Below are positions 25,031 to 34,778 of a DNA stretch of 64,000 nucleotides, in pieces. The DNA is from Leisingera sp. ANG59 (GTDB taxonomy: Bacteria > Pseudomonadota > Alphaproteobacteria > Rhodobacterales > Rhodobacteraceae). Location: the NCBI RefSeq assembly GCF_013317235.1, contig NZ_WLCM01000005.1, forward strand, positions 87,213-151,212, given 5' to 3'. Made by a program: the position numbers and the translations under genes. How positions within the stretch are numbered: the first letter of the stretch is position 1; every line of letters begins with the position of its first letter. The notes under the pieces are model-generated. The model did not search any database. It had not been told where the DNA came from and saw nothing but the letters and a program-made list of their open reading frames with translations.

Positions 25031-26717
25031 CAAGGCTGAGCGCGAAGGTGCCGGCCGCGCCGGCCTGGGCGTGCGCCAGCAGAGCCGCATGCTCCGGCAG
25101 CATCCGGGTGATGTAAAACCTTGCCAGCTTCTCGCGCGCTCCGCCCTGATCCGCCATCGCGGCGGCCAGGTGGTAATGGCCGCCCAGCACCCGGGCGAAG
25201 GCGCGCAGGTACGGCACGGAGCCTGCGAAGCGGTCCTGCATGTTCTGCTGCGACACCAGCCATTCGGTTGCTTCGCGCAGGGATTCGCAGGCCTGCCAGA
25301 CGGCTTCGGCCATGTTCGGATGGCTGGCGCGGGCGCGTTCGGCCTGCTCCTCGATCTCGTCGATCAGGGCAAAGGCCATGTCGCCGCCGTCCATCATCTT
25401 GCGCGCCACCAGGTCCATCGACTGGATCCCGTTGGTGCCCTCGTAGATCGCGGTGACACGCACGTCGCGGTAAAACTGCGCGGCGCCGCTCTCCTCTATG
25501 AAGCCCATGCCGCCGTAGACCTGCACCCCGGTTTCGGCCACCCGCATGCCGGTGTCGGTGCCAAATGCTTTGGCGATCGGCGTCAGGAAGGCCGCGCGGG
25601 CCGACCAGTCACTGCCGCCGGTGGCGGTGTGCATGTCGATGGCGCGGGCGCAGGCCATCAGGATCGCACGGGAGGCAAAGAGGTCCGCCTTCATTTCCAT
25701 CAGCATCCGGCGCACGTCGGCGTGGTCGGCGATGGTGCCCGAGGGCGTCTTGCCCTGCTTGCGCTCCAGCGCGTAGGCCAGCGCATGCTGATAGGCGCCC
25801 TCGCCCCCGCCGACGCCCTGGCCGCCGACACCAAGGCGCGCGTTGTTCATCATGGTGAACATCGCCGCCATGCCGCCGTGCTCCGGCCCGACCAGCCAGC
25901 CGGTGGCACCGTCGAACTGCATCACACAGGTGGGGGAGCCGTGCAGGCCCATCTTGTGTTCAAGGCTCACGACCTTCAGATCATTCGCCTTGCCCGGGTT
26001 ACCGTCCGCATTCGGCAGGTATTTCGGCACCAGGAACAGCGAGATCCCCTTGGTTCCCGGCACCCCGTCCGGCAGCCGCGCCAGCACCAGGTGGCAGACG
26101 TTGCCGCAGAAGTCGTTGTCGCCCCAGGAGATGAAAATCTTCTGGCCCGAGATGGCATAGGTGCCATCGCCGTTCGACTCTGCCTTGGAGCTGAGTGCGC
26201 CGACATCGGAACCGGCCTGCGGTTCGGTCAGGTTCATGGTGCCCGACCATTCGCCGGAGATCAGCTTGGGCAGGTACAGCTCCTTGATGGCATCCGAGGC
26301 GTGATGCTCAAGCGCTTCGATCTGGCCCTGGCTCAGCAGCGGTGCCAGCTGCAGCGACAGGCAGGCGCCGGCCATCATCTCGTAAACCGCAACGGCAAGT
26401 GTCTGCGGCAGCCCCATGCCGCCGAATTCCTCTGCCGCGCTGATACCAACCCAGCCGCCGTCCATGATGGCCTGATACCCTTCGGCAAATCCGGGCGAGG
26501 TCCGCAGCACGCCGTTTTCCAGATGCGCGGGATGCAGGTCGCCGTTGCGCTGCAGAGGCGCCATCACCTCGTCGCACAGCTTGCCTGCCTCTGTCAGGAT
26601 CGCGCTTACGGTGTCGGTGGTTGCCTCGGCAAAGCGGTCTGTGGCCGGGATGCTGTCATACCCAACGACGTGGTTCAGCAGAAATTCATACTCGGAAACG
26701 GGGGCGCGGAAGGTCAT
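25014..26717 (-). CDS. Acyl-CoA dehydrogenase, long DmdC-like type
   Basis: This 567-residue flavoenzyme is longer than the usual 380-400 residue acyl-CoA dehydrogenases because of an extra C-terminal helical domain (about residues 450-567). It has an N-terminal AcdA-specific extension, FAD/substrate blocks (MNLTEPQAGSDVGAL near 158, FISWGDND near 192) and YEGTNGIQSMDLVAR near 425, where the catalytic glutamate lies. DmdC, the 3-methylmercaptopropionyl-CoA dehydrogenase of roseobacter DMSP breakdown, has this layout, but other acyl substrates are equally possible. Electrons would pass through ETF and the ETF-QO at 12.6-14.2 kb. Confidence 0.9.
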   Translation of the reverse strand: MTFRAPVSEYEFLLNHVVGYDSIPATDRFAEATTDTVSAILTEAGKLCDEVMAPLQRNGDLHPAHLENGVLRTSPGFAEGYQAIMDGGWVGISAAEEFGGMGLPQTLAVAVYEMMAGACLSLQLAPLLSQGQIEALEHHASDAIKELYLPKLISGEWSGTMNLTEPQAGSDVGALSSKAESNGDGTYAISGQKIFISWGDNDFCGNVCHLVLARLPDGVPGTKGISLFLVPKYLPNADGNPGKANDLKVVSLEHKMGLHGSPTCVMQFDGATGWLVGPEHGGMAAMFTMMNNARLGVGGQGVGGGEGAYQHALAYALERKQGKTPSGTIADHADVRRMLMEMKADLFASRAILMACARAIDMHTATGGSDWSARAAFLTPIAKAFGTDTGMRVAETGVQVYGGMGFIEESGAAQFYRDVRVTAIYEGTNGIQSMDLVARKMMDGGDMAFALIDEIEEQAERARASHPNMAEAVWQACESLREATEWLVSQQNMQDRFAGSVPYLRAFARVLGGHYHLAAAMADQGGAREKLARFYITRMLPEHAALLAHAQAGAAGTFALSLDELAG

Positions 26718-26859
26718 GGGCGTCCTCTGGCGGGGGTTTCTGGGGCGTGCGGGCGCGGGCAGTCTTGGCTTCCCGGCGCTGGCCCATTATGGTCTGTGGC
26801 TTGTCCGATTACCTAACCGGGCACTTATTTCAATCAACCAAAACGCCGCGTCACCCCAA

Positions 26860-27810
26860 ATGCCCCAGCAGAGCACTGAAATCCTTGCCGCAACGGCAGG
26901 CGGCATTGCCCGCGCCGCCCAGCTTCTGCAGGAAGGGCGGCTGGTCTCCTTCCCGACTGAGACGGTTTATGGCCTGGGCGCCGATGCCCGGCAGGGCGGA
27001 GCGGTGGCGGCGATCTACGAGGCCAAGGGGCGGCCGTCGTTCAATCCGCTGATCGCGCATGTGCATTCGGCAGAGGCGGCACGGCGCTATGTGGAATGGA
27101 ATGACGTTGCGGAACAGCTGGCAGCAGCGTTCTGGCCCGGCCCGCTGACGCTGGTGCTGCCGCTGCGGGAGGGGCACGGGATTTCGCCGCTGGTCACCGC
27201 CGGGCTGAACACCCTGGGCGTGCGGGTGCCTGCGCATCCCGCGGCGCAGGCGCTGCTGCAGGAACTGGACGGGCCGGTGGCGGCGCCCTCGGCGAACCCT
27301 TCCGGCAGGATCAGCCCGACCACGGCTGCACATGTGAAGGCCGGGCTGGGCGGCCGGATTGCCGCGATCCTGGATGACGGCGCCTGCGGCGTTGGCCTCG
27401 AGTCCACCATCATCGGTCTGGCAGGGCCGGATGCGATGCTGCTGCGCCCTGGCGGGCTGGCTGCAGAGGTTATCGAGGCAGTGCTGGGCCGCAAGCTGGT
27501 GCAGCGGGATGTGCATGATCCGCTGACCGCCCCCGGCCAGCTGCTGTCGCATTATGCCCCTGGCGCGCCGGTACGGCTGAATGCTGACGCGCCCGGCGAG
27601 GGCGAGCTGTATCTTGGCTTTGGCCCCGGCAGCTGCGATCTGAACCTCTCGGAATCCGGCGAACTGGCGGAGGCTGCCGCCAATCTGTTCGGCCATCTCC
27701 ACCAGCTGGATGCCCTTGGCAAGCCGATTGCCGTTGCACCGGTTCCGGCGCATGGGCTGGGCGAGGCCATCAACGACCGCCTGCGCCGCGCCGCCGCCCC
27801 GCGGGACTGA
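26860..27810 (+). CDS. L-threonylcarbamoyladenylate synthase (Sua5/TsaC)
   Basis: This 316-residue enzyme makes threonylcarbamoyl-AMP for the t6A modification at tRNA position 37. It has an N-terminal YrdC domain (about residues 10-200) with LVSFPTETVYGLGADAR, the KGRPSFNPLI nucleotide-binding segment and SANPSGRISPTTAAHV. The Sua5 C-terminal domain follows a linker with SHYAPGAPVRLN. Two domains make it the Sua5 rather than the short TsaC type. The ATG at 26860 fits family starts but shows no clear ribosome-binding site. It is divergent from the acyl-CoA dehydrogenase. Confidence 0.93.
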   Translation: MPQQSTEILAATAGGIARAAQLLQEGRLVSFPTETVYGLGADARQGGAVAAIYEAKGRPSFNPLIAHVHSAEAARRYVEWNDVAEQLAAAFWPGPLTLVLPLREGHGISPLVTAGLNTLGVRVPAHPAAQALLQELDGPVAAPSANPSGRISPTTAAHVKAGLGGRIAAILDDGACGVGLESTIIGLAGPDAMLLRPGGLAAEVIEAVLGRKLVQRDVHDPLTAPGQLLSHYAPGAPVRLNADAPGEGELYLGFGPGSCDLNLSESGELAEAAANLFGHLHQLDALGKPIAVAPVPAHGLGEAINDRLRRAAAPRD

Positions 27811-27848
27811 ACGCCGCAAACCGCAAAACACCCGCGCCCATCACAGAA

Positions 27849-27907
27849 GCGCGCACGGCCCAAGGGTTTTGTGGTTATCTCTGATAATCAGAAATCCCGC
27901 GGGAGCC
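27849..27907 (-). repeat. Two-hairpin intergenic element, diverged copy E
   Basis: Lies between convergent genes just past the algH stop. It keeps the order of copies A and B: a GCGC-type first stem, the CGGCCCAAGGG linker, hairpin 2 with a different but still pairing stem (GGTTATC-TCT-GATAATC, 27873-27889), then CCGCGGGAGCC. Sequence identity outside the linker is low, so assignment rests on layout. Confidence 0.55.
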
Positions 27908-27936
27908 GTTCCGCTGTGCGGCCCGGACTTGAGCAC

Positions 27937-28494
27937 TCAGGCGTGGCCGGCACTGGACGATAGAGTCAGCGGATCAACCCCCAGGGTCTTGAGCGCCGCG
28001 CCCCATTTGCTGTCATCGGCAAGGCCGAACACAAGCTCGGGGCTGGCCTCGGCCGTCAGCCAGCCGTTCATGGTGATTTCCGATTCCAGCTGCCCCGGCC
28101 CCCAGCCGGCATATCCCAGCAGCACCAGCAGGTCCTGCGGCCCCTGCCCCTGGGCGATGTCCTCCAGAATATCCAGCGTCGCGGTCATCGAGAAGCCGCC
28201 AGGCACCTTCAGGGAGCTCACATCCGATTCATAATCCGGCGTGTGCAGCACAAAACCGCGCTGGGTTTCCACCGGCCCGCCGAAACGCACCGGCAGCGCT
28301 GCTGCAGCGTTGTCGTCGCCGCCCAGGTCCAGTTGCTCCAGAAGATCGCCCAGCGCCACGCCATCCGCGGGCTTGTTGACGATCAAACCCATTGCGCCCT
28401 CCTCGCCGTGCGAGCACAGGAAGATTACCGAATGCTCAAACCTCGGGTCGCCGATTCCAGGCATTGCAATCAAAAGCTTGCCAGTCAGATCCAT
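27937..28494 (-). CDS. YqgE/AlgH-family protein
   Basis: A 185-residue protein starting MDLTGKLLIAMPGIGDPRFE, with SVIFLCSHGEEGAMGLIVNKP and YAGWGPGQLESEI, the defining blocks of UPF0301/YqgE-AlgH. The biochemical function is not settled; AlgH has been linked to alginate regulation in Pseudomonas. The start at 28494 replaces a much longer in-frame extension that overlaps the divergent promoter region. It is convergent with the Sua5 gene. Confidence 0.92.
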   Translation of the reverse strand: MDLTGKLLIAMPGIGDPRFEHSVIFLCSHGEEGAMGLIVNKPADGVALGDLLEQLDLGGDDNAAAALPVRFGGPVETQRGFVLHTPDYESDVSSLKVPGGFSMTATLDILEDIAQGQGPQDLLVLLGYAGWGPGQLESEITMNGWLTAEASPELVFGLADDSKWGAALKTLGVDPLTLSSSAGHA

Positions 28495-28673
28495 GAATTT
28501 CCGTCTTTCTGCTGCCTTCCCCCACCATGACGCGCACCCGCTTGCCGCGCAAGGGGCGCATCGGCGCAACTCCGCGCAGGCTCCGGCAAATTTGCCGCAA
28601 ACACAGGGAGATGGGACCGCTATGACCGGATCGTGACTTGGCAAATCGGGCTGACGGGCGCATTTATTCCCAT

Positions 28674-29495
28674 ATGAAAGAAATGCTGACCAAAACCACT
28701 GCCGCCGCCGCAGCCCTGCTGGCCGTCGCAACCGGGTCGCCTGCACTTGCCGGCGCCGCGGATGGCGACATCGTGCAGGTCGAGGTGCTGGATGGCGGCA
28801 TGACACCGCGCGGCACCCATCTGGGCGCGCTGAGGATCACCCTGCAGCCGGGGTGGAAGACCTATTGGCGCGCGCCCGGCGATGCCGGCATCCCGCCCAG
28901 CTTCTCCTGGCGCGGGGCGCGAAATGTCCGCAGTCTGTCAATCACCTGGCCGTCACCGGAAGTGTTCCTGACCTCCGGCTACCGCACCATCGGCTATCAT
29001 GATCAGCTAGTGCTGCCGGTGGAGATCACGCCTGAAACCCCTGGCAAACCGGTGCGCCTGAAGGGGCGGATGCAGCTGGGGGTGTGCAGGGATGTCTGCG
29101 TGCCTGCCGAGCTGATGTTCGACCACCAGCTGGACAGCAGCGCCGGCCGCCATCCGGCGATTGCCGCGGCTTTGGCCAGCCGCCCCTGGTCGGCCAAGGA
29201 AGCCGGTGTGCGCAAGGCGTCCTGCAGCCTGCAGCCCTCGCAGTACGGGATGAAGGTGACTGCCCGCATCTCGATGCCCTCGGCCGGCGGCGAGGAGGTA
29301 GCGGTGATAGAACCGGGCAACCCCAAGCTCTATGCCGGTGAAACCACCTCCCGGCGCGAAGGCGGGCAGCTGGTGGCGGAAACCGAGTTTCTGCCGACGG
29401 ACGGCAAGCCGTATGCCATCGACCGCTCTCAGTTGCGGATCACGGTGCTGGGGAAAAACCACGCGGTTGATATTCAGGGCTGCAGCGCCGGATGA
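28674..29495 (+). CDS. Periplasmic DsbD-alpha-like thiol-disulfide protein
   Basis: A 273-residue protein with a signal peptide (residues 1-27, ending ALAGA). The mature region matches the N-terminal DsbD/DsbC_N-like domain: LQPGWKTYWRAPGDAGIPPSF near residue 58, WPSPEVF, and the cysteine pair in LGVCRDVCVPAEL near residue 141, spaced C-x3-C. This domain receives electrons and passes them to periplasmic partners such as cytochrome c maturation proteins, but here no membrane domain is fused, so a separate CcdA- or ScsB-like partner is needed. It is coupled to the Nudix gene by ATGA. Confidence 0.85.
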   Translation: MKEMLTKTTAAAAALLAVATGSPALAGAADGDIVQVEVLDGGMTPRGTHLGALRITLQPGWKTYWRAPGDAGIPPSFSWRGARNVRSLSITWPSPEVFLTSGYRTIGYHDQLVLPVEITPETPGKPVRLKGRMQLGVCRDVCVPAELMFDHQLDSSAGRHPAIAAALASRPWSAKEAGVRKASCSLQPSQYGMKVTARISMPSAGGEEVAVIEPGNPKLYAGETTSRREGGQLVAETEFLPTDGKPYAIDRSQLRITVLGKNHAVDIQGCSAG

Positions 29496-29953
29496 GCGTG
29501 CCTGACGGCCCTGCCCGCCCGGTTCTGGGCACCATTGCCGTGGTTTGCCGCCATTTCGGCGGGCAGGATCATGTGATCCTGGTGCAGCGCGGCAAGGAAC
29601 CGAACGCGGGCTGGTGGGGCTTTCCCGGCGGCCATGTGGAACTGGGCGAGACTGCCCTGCAGGCCGCCGCGCGGGAGCTGATGGAAGAGACTGGCGTGAC
29701 CGCCCGGCCATTGGAGTACGTCACCAATGTGGATGTGATCTCGCGCGATGCCTCCGGCCTGACGCAACGGCAGTATCTGCTGACAGTGGTGCTGTGCGAG
29801 CATTTGAGCGGCGAACCGGTACCGGATGATGACGCCGAACAGGCGGACTGGGTGCCCATTGCAGAGATCGAAGCCCGCGGCCTGCGGCTGCTGGATCAGG
29901 TCGGTGACGTTGCGCGGCTGGCTCAGGCCCGCTGGCGGGCGTTGAGCCTGTAG
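29492..29953 (+). CDS. Nudix hydrolase
   Basis: A 153-residue protein with a complete Nudix box (GGHVELGETALQAAARELME followed by ETGV, at about residues 47-70) inside a typical Nudix fold. The N-terminal VLGTIAVVCRHFGGQDHVILVQRGKEPNAGWW layout resembles ADP-ribose pyrophosphatase or NADH-diphosphatase-like members (parts shown). The substrate cannot be fixed. The start overlaps the preceding stop by ATGA, and its 3' end overlaps the convergent RND gene by 31 bases. Confidence 0.9.
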   Translation: MSVPDGPARPVLGTIAVVCRHFGGQDHVILVQRGKEPNAGWWGFPGGHVELGETALQAAARELMEETGVTARPLEYVTNVDVISRDASGLTQRQYLLTVVLCEHLSGEPVPDDDAEQADWVPIAEIEARGLRLLDQVGDVARLAQARWRALSL

Positions 29954-32900
29954 GCGATCCCGCCCGCCGCATAAGCCAGCAGCGCCAGAACCAAAGCGCC
30001 TGCGAGGAAGGCCACCAGCCCTGCCCGCACCGGCTCCATCGCTGCGAGAGCCGGAAGCATCCGCAAGGCCGGGTGCAAGGCACCGGTGGCCATGGCCCAG
30101 CCCAGCGTCAGCACCAGCCAGCCGAGCTGCGTCAGAGCCGTGCCCAGCACCAGCCAGCGCAGGCGCCCCGCCCCTTGCTGCAGCGCGCGGCGCAGGGAGG
30201 TGAGCGGCCGCGACAGGTCGCGCTGCATCGCAACCAGCGCCGGGACCACCAGCAGCACCAGGAACATGCCGAAACCTAGGCCGTAGACCAGTGTGATCAC
30301 TGTCGGTTTCAGGAACTGCGCCTGCTGAGAACGTTCAAACAGCAGCGGTGCAAGCCCCAGCACCGTGGTCATGGTGGTCAGCATCACCGGGCGCAGCCGG
30401 TCTGCCGCCGCGTCAATGATCGAGGGGACCAGGCCGCGGTCCTGCGCATACTGGTCGATGGTGGTCACCAGCACGATGGAATCATTGATGATGATCCCGG
30501 TCATCCCCAACAGGCCCACCACGGTGAACATGGACAGCGGCACTTCCCAAACGTAATGGCCCCAGATGGTGCCGACGAGGCCAAAGGGGATGATCGCCAT
30601 CACCACCAGCGGCCGGGTCCAGCTGGCAAAGATCCAAGCCAGCACCAGGTAGATGCCGGTGAGGCATAGGATCAGCCCGGTGCCTGCCTCCTGCAGGAAG
30701 GTCTGCTCCTGCTCCGCCAGTCCCGACAGGCGCCATTCCACCTGCCGTTCGCTGGCAATCTTAGGCAGAATCTCGTTCCGTAGCGCCTGGGTAACCGCCT
30801 CGGCGCGGGCGGGGTCGTCCTCGGATATGTCGCCGGTCACGCTGATCACACGGATGCCGTTCTCGCGGCGCACGGTGGAAAAGCCGGTGCGCTGGGTGAC
30901 CGAGACGATATCGGCAAGCGGCACATAGATGCCGCTGGGCGCCCGCATCAGGGTGCGTTCCAGGAAATCGGCGGTGAGTTCGTTCTCCGGCAGCTCCACC
31001 CGGATGGTGGCGCTGCGCGGGCCGTCGGGGTAGGTTGCGGCTTCGATACCGTTGAGCCGCGCCCTAAGGGCCTGGCCAAGGCTGCCAATGGTGAAGTTCA
31101 GTGCCTGGCCCTGCGGGGTCAGGTCGAGGATCACCTCCTCCTTGTCATAGGCGAGATTGTCCTCAACCGCCGAGACCTCCGGGAAGCGCAGCAGCGCGGT
31201 TTTCAGGTCTTCGGAGGCAACTTTCAGCACCTGCACACTGGGGCCGGAGAACTGCACGTCCAGCGCGTCGCCGCCCGGCCCGGACCGCCAGCTGCGGAAG
31301 GAGAGCGTTTCGACCATCGGGTGGCGCACCACCCGCTCCTGCAGTTCCGCCACGAAGGCAAAGCTGGAATAGGGGCGCAAATCGGCGTCGATCAGCTCGA
31401 TCGAGATGCCGCCCAGCAGGTCGGCATCCTTGGCCTCCACCCCGCTGAGGCCGCGGCCGGCATTGCCGCCCACCTCGGCCATCACGAAATCCAGCGGATT
31501 GCGGCCATAGCGTTCTTCATAATCGGCGCCAAGCGCCTCTGTCGCGCGCTGCATTTCCTGCATCATTTCCAGGGTGTCGGCGCGGCTGGCGCCCTCCGCC
31601 ATGGCGAAGTTGCCGGTGACCGAACCGCGCTCCGGCGCATTGAAGAAGCGCCATTGCACATCGCCGTTGATGAACAGTGCGGTCTGGCTGGCCAGGATTG
31701 CCAGCGCGCCTGCCAGCACCGCGTAGCGGGCGGTAACGATGCAGGCCATCAGCGGCCGGAAGGCATGGTCGCGCAGCCAGCGGAAGCCGCGGTTCACCAT
31801 CCGGTTCGGCCAGTCGTACCAATGGCGCACCTGGGCGTGGGTCAGCGCATGGGCCAAGTGGTTGGGCAGGATAAGGAAACATTCCACCAGCGAGGCCGCC
31901 AGCACCGCGATCACGGTGAAAGGAATATCGCGGATCAGCTCGCCAAAGCGCCCGCCAACAAGCACCAGGGCAAAGAAGGCAATGATGGTGGTGAGGGTTG
32001 CGGCGAAGACCGGCATCGCCATGCGCCTGGCGGCGTTTTCAGCCGCCTGTATCGGGCTTTCGCTCAGACGCCTGGCCCGGAAATCGGCATGTTCGCCCAC
32101 CACGATTGCATCGTCCACCACGATGCCCAGGGTGATGATCAGACCGAACAGGCTGACCATGTTGATGGTGATCCCGGCGGCGTACATCAGCGCCACAGCA
32201 GCGAACATCGAGGCCGGTATGCCCATTGCCACCCAGAAGGCGATGCGGGTGTTCAAAAACAGGAACAGCAGGCACAGCACCAGGCCGAGCCCCATCAGGC
32301 CATTGTCGACCAGAATATCCAAACGGTCGGTGATGGATTGGGCGCGGGTGCGGATCAGCTCAGCCGTCACTCCCTGCGGCAAGCTTGCCTGCATCTCATC
32401 CACAACCTCCTGCACCTGTGCCTGCAGGCGGATGGCATTGCCCTGGTCGGAGCGGTCCACCCGGATTGACATCGCCGGGTTGTCATCCACGAAGTAGGAT
32501 CGGTTGCGGTCCACCCCTTCGACACGGATCTGCGCCACATCAGCGATGGTCAGCACAGAGCCGTCGGCATTGGTGCGCAGCACGATGGCCGCCAGCTCAT
32601 CCGGCTTACGCTTTTCACTGCCGGTCCGCACGCGGGCATTGGCGCCGGTCACATCGCCTGCAGGGTCGGCATCAACCTCTGCCGCAATCGCCTCTGCGAT
32701 CTCGCGCATGGTGATGTCATGAGTGATCAGCTTGGCGGTCGGCACCTCGACGATGGTTTCCGGAGCCGCCACGCCGCGGATGGTGGTGCGGGTGACGCCG
32801 GCCTTAAAAAGACGCACCACCAGTTCATCGGCAAAAAGACCCAGCTGCCCTGCCCCGACCGGCCCGGAGATCACCACGTCGGTCACCCGGTCGCGCCAGG

Positions 32901-33318
32901 CGCCGCGGCGCACGTCCGGCTCTTCCGCCTCATCCGGCAGGGTAGTGATGCCGTCCACCGCGGTCTGCACATCGTCGGTGGCCTGCCCCATGTCGGATCC
33001 CGGCTCAAACTCCAAGGTCAGCGAGGCCAGCCCTTCGCGGGAGATGGAGGAGGTTTCCTCCACGCCGTCAACCGCTAGCAGCGCAGGCTCCATCACCTGA
33101 ACGATGGCATTGTCCACGTCCTCCGGGCCTGCGCCCTCCCATTCGACGGAAACGGTAACGCGCTCGACGATTACATCCGGAAAAAACTGTGTCCGCATGT
33201 TGGGCATCGCTGCCGCGCCCAGCACCAGCATGATCACCAGCAGGAGGTTGGCCGCCGTACGGTGGCGGGTGAAATAGCTGAACAGCCCGCGGGCCGGCCG
33301 GGGGAGCCTGCGCGCCAT
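29923..33318 (-). CDS. RND-family efflux transporter, inner-membrane permease
   Basis: This 1131-residue pump has the usual RND layout: TM1 at about residues 18-36, two large periplasmic loops and two groups of helices. The second-half repeat begins near residue 860. The proton-relay aspartates sit in GIVVDDAIVV (TM4, near residue 398), with INDSIVLVTTIDQY as the TM10 counterpart. After the usual end, an extra about 90 residues add two more hydrophobic segments (WLVLGTALTQLGWLVLTLG and GLVAFLAGALVLALLAYAAG). The adaptor gene lies 5 bases upstream. No outer-membrane channel gene is nearby. The substrate is unknown. Confidence 0.93.
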   Translation of the reverse strand: MARRLPRPARGLFSYFTRHRTAANLLLVIMLVLGAAAMPNMRTQFFPDVIVERVTVSVEWEGAGPEDVDNAIVQVMEPALLAVDGVEETSSISREGLASLTLEFEPGSDMGQATDDVQTAVDGITTLPDEAEEPDVRRGAWRDRVTDVVISGPVGAGQLGLFADELVVRLFKAGVTRTTIRGVAAPETIVEVPTAKLITHDITMREIAEAIAAEVDADPAGDVTGANARVRTGSEKRKPDELAAIVLRTNADGSVLTIADVAQIRVEGVDRNRSYFVDDNPAMSIRVDRSDQGNAIRLQAQVQEVVDEMQASLPQGVTAELIRTRAQSITDRLDILVDNGLMGLGLVLCLLFLFLNTRIAFWVAMGIPASMFAAVALMYAAGITINMVSLFGLIITLGIVVDDAIVVGEHADFRARRLSESPIQAAENAARRMAMPVFAATLTTIIAFFALVLVGGRFGELIRDIPFTVIAVLAASLVECFLILPNHLAHALTHAQVRHWYDWPNRMVNRGFRWLRDHAFRPLMACIVTARYAVLAGALAILASQTALFINGDVQWRFFNAPERGSVTGNFAMAEGASRADTLEMMQEMQRATEALGADYEERYGRNPLDFVMAEVGGNAGRGLSGVEAKDADLLGGISIELIDADLRPYSSFAFVAELQERVVRHPMVETLSFRSWRSGPGGDALDVQFSGPSVQVLKVASEDLKTALLRFPEVSAVEDNLAYDKEEVILDLTPQGQALNFTIGSLGQALRARLNGIEAATYPDGPRSATIRVELPENELTADFLERTLMRAPSGIYVPLADIVSVTQRTGFSTVRRENGIRVISVTGDISEDDPARAEAVTQALRNEILPKIASERQVEWRLSGLAEQEQTFLQEAGTGLILCLTGIYLVLAWIFASWTRPLVVMAIIPFGLVGTIWGHYVWEVPLSMFTVVGLLGMTGIIINDSIVLVTTIDQYAQDRGLVPSIIDAAADRLRPVMLTTMTTVLGLAPLLFERSQQAQFLKPTVITLVYGLGFGMFLVLLVVPALVAMQRDLSRPLTSLRRALQQGAGRLRWLVLGTALTQLGWLVLTLGWAMATGALHPALRMLPALAAMEPVRAGLVAFLAGALVLALLAYAAGGIAYRLNARQRA

Positions 33319-33323
33319 TACCC

Positions 33324-34778
33324 TCAGCCTCCCATCCGGGATTCGATCCGGCTGACCAGCTGTGCCGGCACCTTGGCCTCCGCCAGCTGCTGCAGCATCT
33401 TCGCCTTCATCTCGGAGGGCATTCGGCTGTTGCCCTCAACCAGCTCCACCAGCCGGGCGCGGCGCTCGTCCGTCAGTTCGATCAGCTCCGGCAGCGCCTG
33501 CGTCTTTGCGCCCCGGCGCAGCGGGCGCACCTTGATGCCGGCGCCCAGCAAAGGCGTGCGGCCTATGACAACTTCGCGGCCTTCCAGCCCCGAGCCGCGG
33601 ATCAGCACGTCATCGCCCTGGCGGCGCACCAGTTCCACCGGCAACGCCTCCAGCCTGTCTCCCTCTCCCAGCACCAGGACCGAACCGTCTGCCCCGAACG
33701 CAGAGGCCGGAACCCGCGCGACCGCACGGACTTCAGGTTCCGTTACCCGGACGGTGACAAAGTCGCCGGGCTTGAACCCTGGCGCGGCATCAAGGCTCGC
33801 GTAGACCAGCCGCCCGGTCTGACCGTCACCCGCGGCACCGCTGGCACGCGAAATCCGCCCGATGGCGCTGAGGCCGGCACCTGCCGCATCCAGCGTCACC
33901 CGCACCGGGGCCTTCAGCAGATGGCCGTCGCTGTCCAGCAGCCGGGCGTATTGCGCGGTGGAAACCCGGAATGCCGCCTCTAGCAGGTCCGGGTCGACCA
34001 GATCCGCGAGTTTTTCATTTGCCGACACAAGCCGGCCCTGCACCAGGCTTACCGCTTGCAGGGTGCCGTCAAAGCCTGCCTTGATGGTGGTGTCCTCCAG
34101 ATCCCGGCGGGCCTCGTCCAGCGCGATCTGCGCCCGGGCCACGCGGGTGGCAGCCTGATCGGCGCGCGCCTCTGCCTGGCTGACCGCCTGGCGACGCGAG
34201 ATCACGGTTTGGCGGGCCTGCACCGCGGCCAGTTCCGCGGTTTCCACCGTGGCAGCGGTGCCGACGCCGCGTTCCTGCAAATCAACCTGCCGCTGGAAGG
34301 CGCGCTCGCGCAGCTGGGCTTGGTCCTGGGTGGCCTGCAATTCATCCTGCGCCAGGATCAGCGCCCGGCCCGCATCGCGTTCCTCGGCACGGGCGTCCAT
34401 CATGTCGGCTTCTGCCCGGTCCAGCGCCGCCTGGGCGTCGGCCGGGTCGATCTGCACCAGCACTTCGCCCGCCCGGACCGCACCGCCTTCCTCGAAATCC
34501 TCAGACAGCTGCACCACCCGGCCGCCTGCGGCAGTGCGCAGTTCCAGTGTGCGGCGGCTTTCCACGCGGCCAAAAGCGGTCAGTTCCGGTGCCACAGTCT
34601 GCAAGTCCGCAGTCACCACATTGACCGCAAAGACCCGCTCGCGCACCGGTGGCGCCTTACGCTCGGCGTTGAGCTGCGCCTCGATGGCGCCAAAGATCAG
34701 CTGCCCGGCATAGAGCAGCAGGGCCGCCGTCAGCGACGCCAGGAAAAGCCCCATCATACTCTGACGCAAAAAGCGCAT
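33324..34778 (-). CDS. RND efflux periplasmic adaptor (membrane fusion protein)
   Basis: A 484-residue protein with an N-terminal membrane anchor (about residues 9-30), a split biotinyl-lipoyl-like domain (GGRVVQLSEDFEEGG), a long helical hairpin coiled coil (residues about 110-230, rich in Ala, Glu, Gln and Arg), then beta-barrel and membrane-proximal domains. It links the RND permease to an outer-membrane channel. The start at 34778 has GGGAGAG upstream and replaces a frame from 34829. It is the first gene of the pump operon. Confidence 0.92.
   Translation of the reverse strand: MRFLRQSMMGLFLASLTAALLLYAGQLIFGAIEAQLNAERKAPPVRERVFAVNVVTADLQTVAPELTAFGRVESRRTLELRTAAGGRVVQLSEDFEEGGAVRAGEVLVQIDPADAQAALDRAEADMMDARAEERDAGRALILAQDELQATQDQAQLRERAFQRQVDLQERGVGTAATVETAELAAVQARQTVISRRQAVSQAEARADQAATRVARAQIALDEARRDLEDTTIKAGFDGTLQAVSLVQGRLVSANEKLADLVDPDLLEAAFRVSTAQYARLLDSDGHLLKAPVRVTLDAAGAGLSAIGRISRASGAAGDGQTGRLVYASLDAAPGFKPGDFVTVRVTEPEVRAVARVPASAFGADGSVLVLGEGDRLEALPVELVRRQGDDVLIRGSGLEGREVVIGRTPLLGAGIKVRPLRRGAKTQALPELIELTDERRARLVELVEGNSRMPSEMKAKMLQQLAEAKVPAQLVSRIESRMGG

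Noticed and set aside
24876..26816. 646-codon plus-strand frame opposite the acyl-CoA dehydrogenase
   Set aside because: Low-complexity Gly/His/Arg-rich translation typical of antisense frames in GC-rich DNA. The dehydrogenase motifs are on the other strand.
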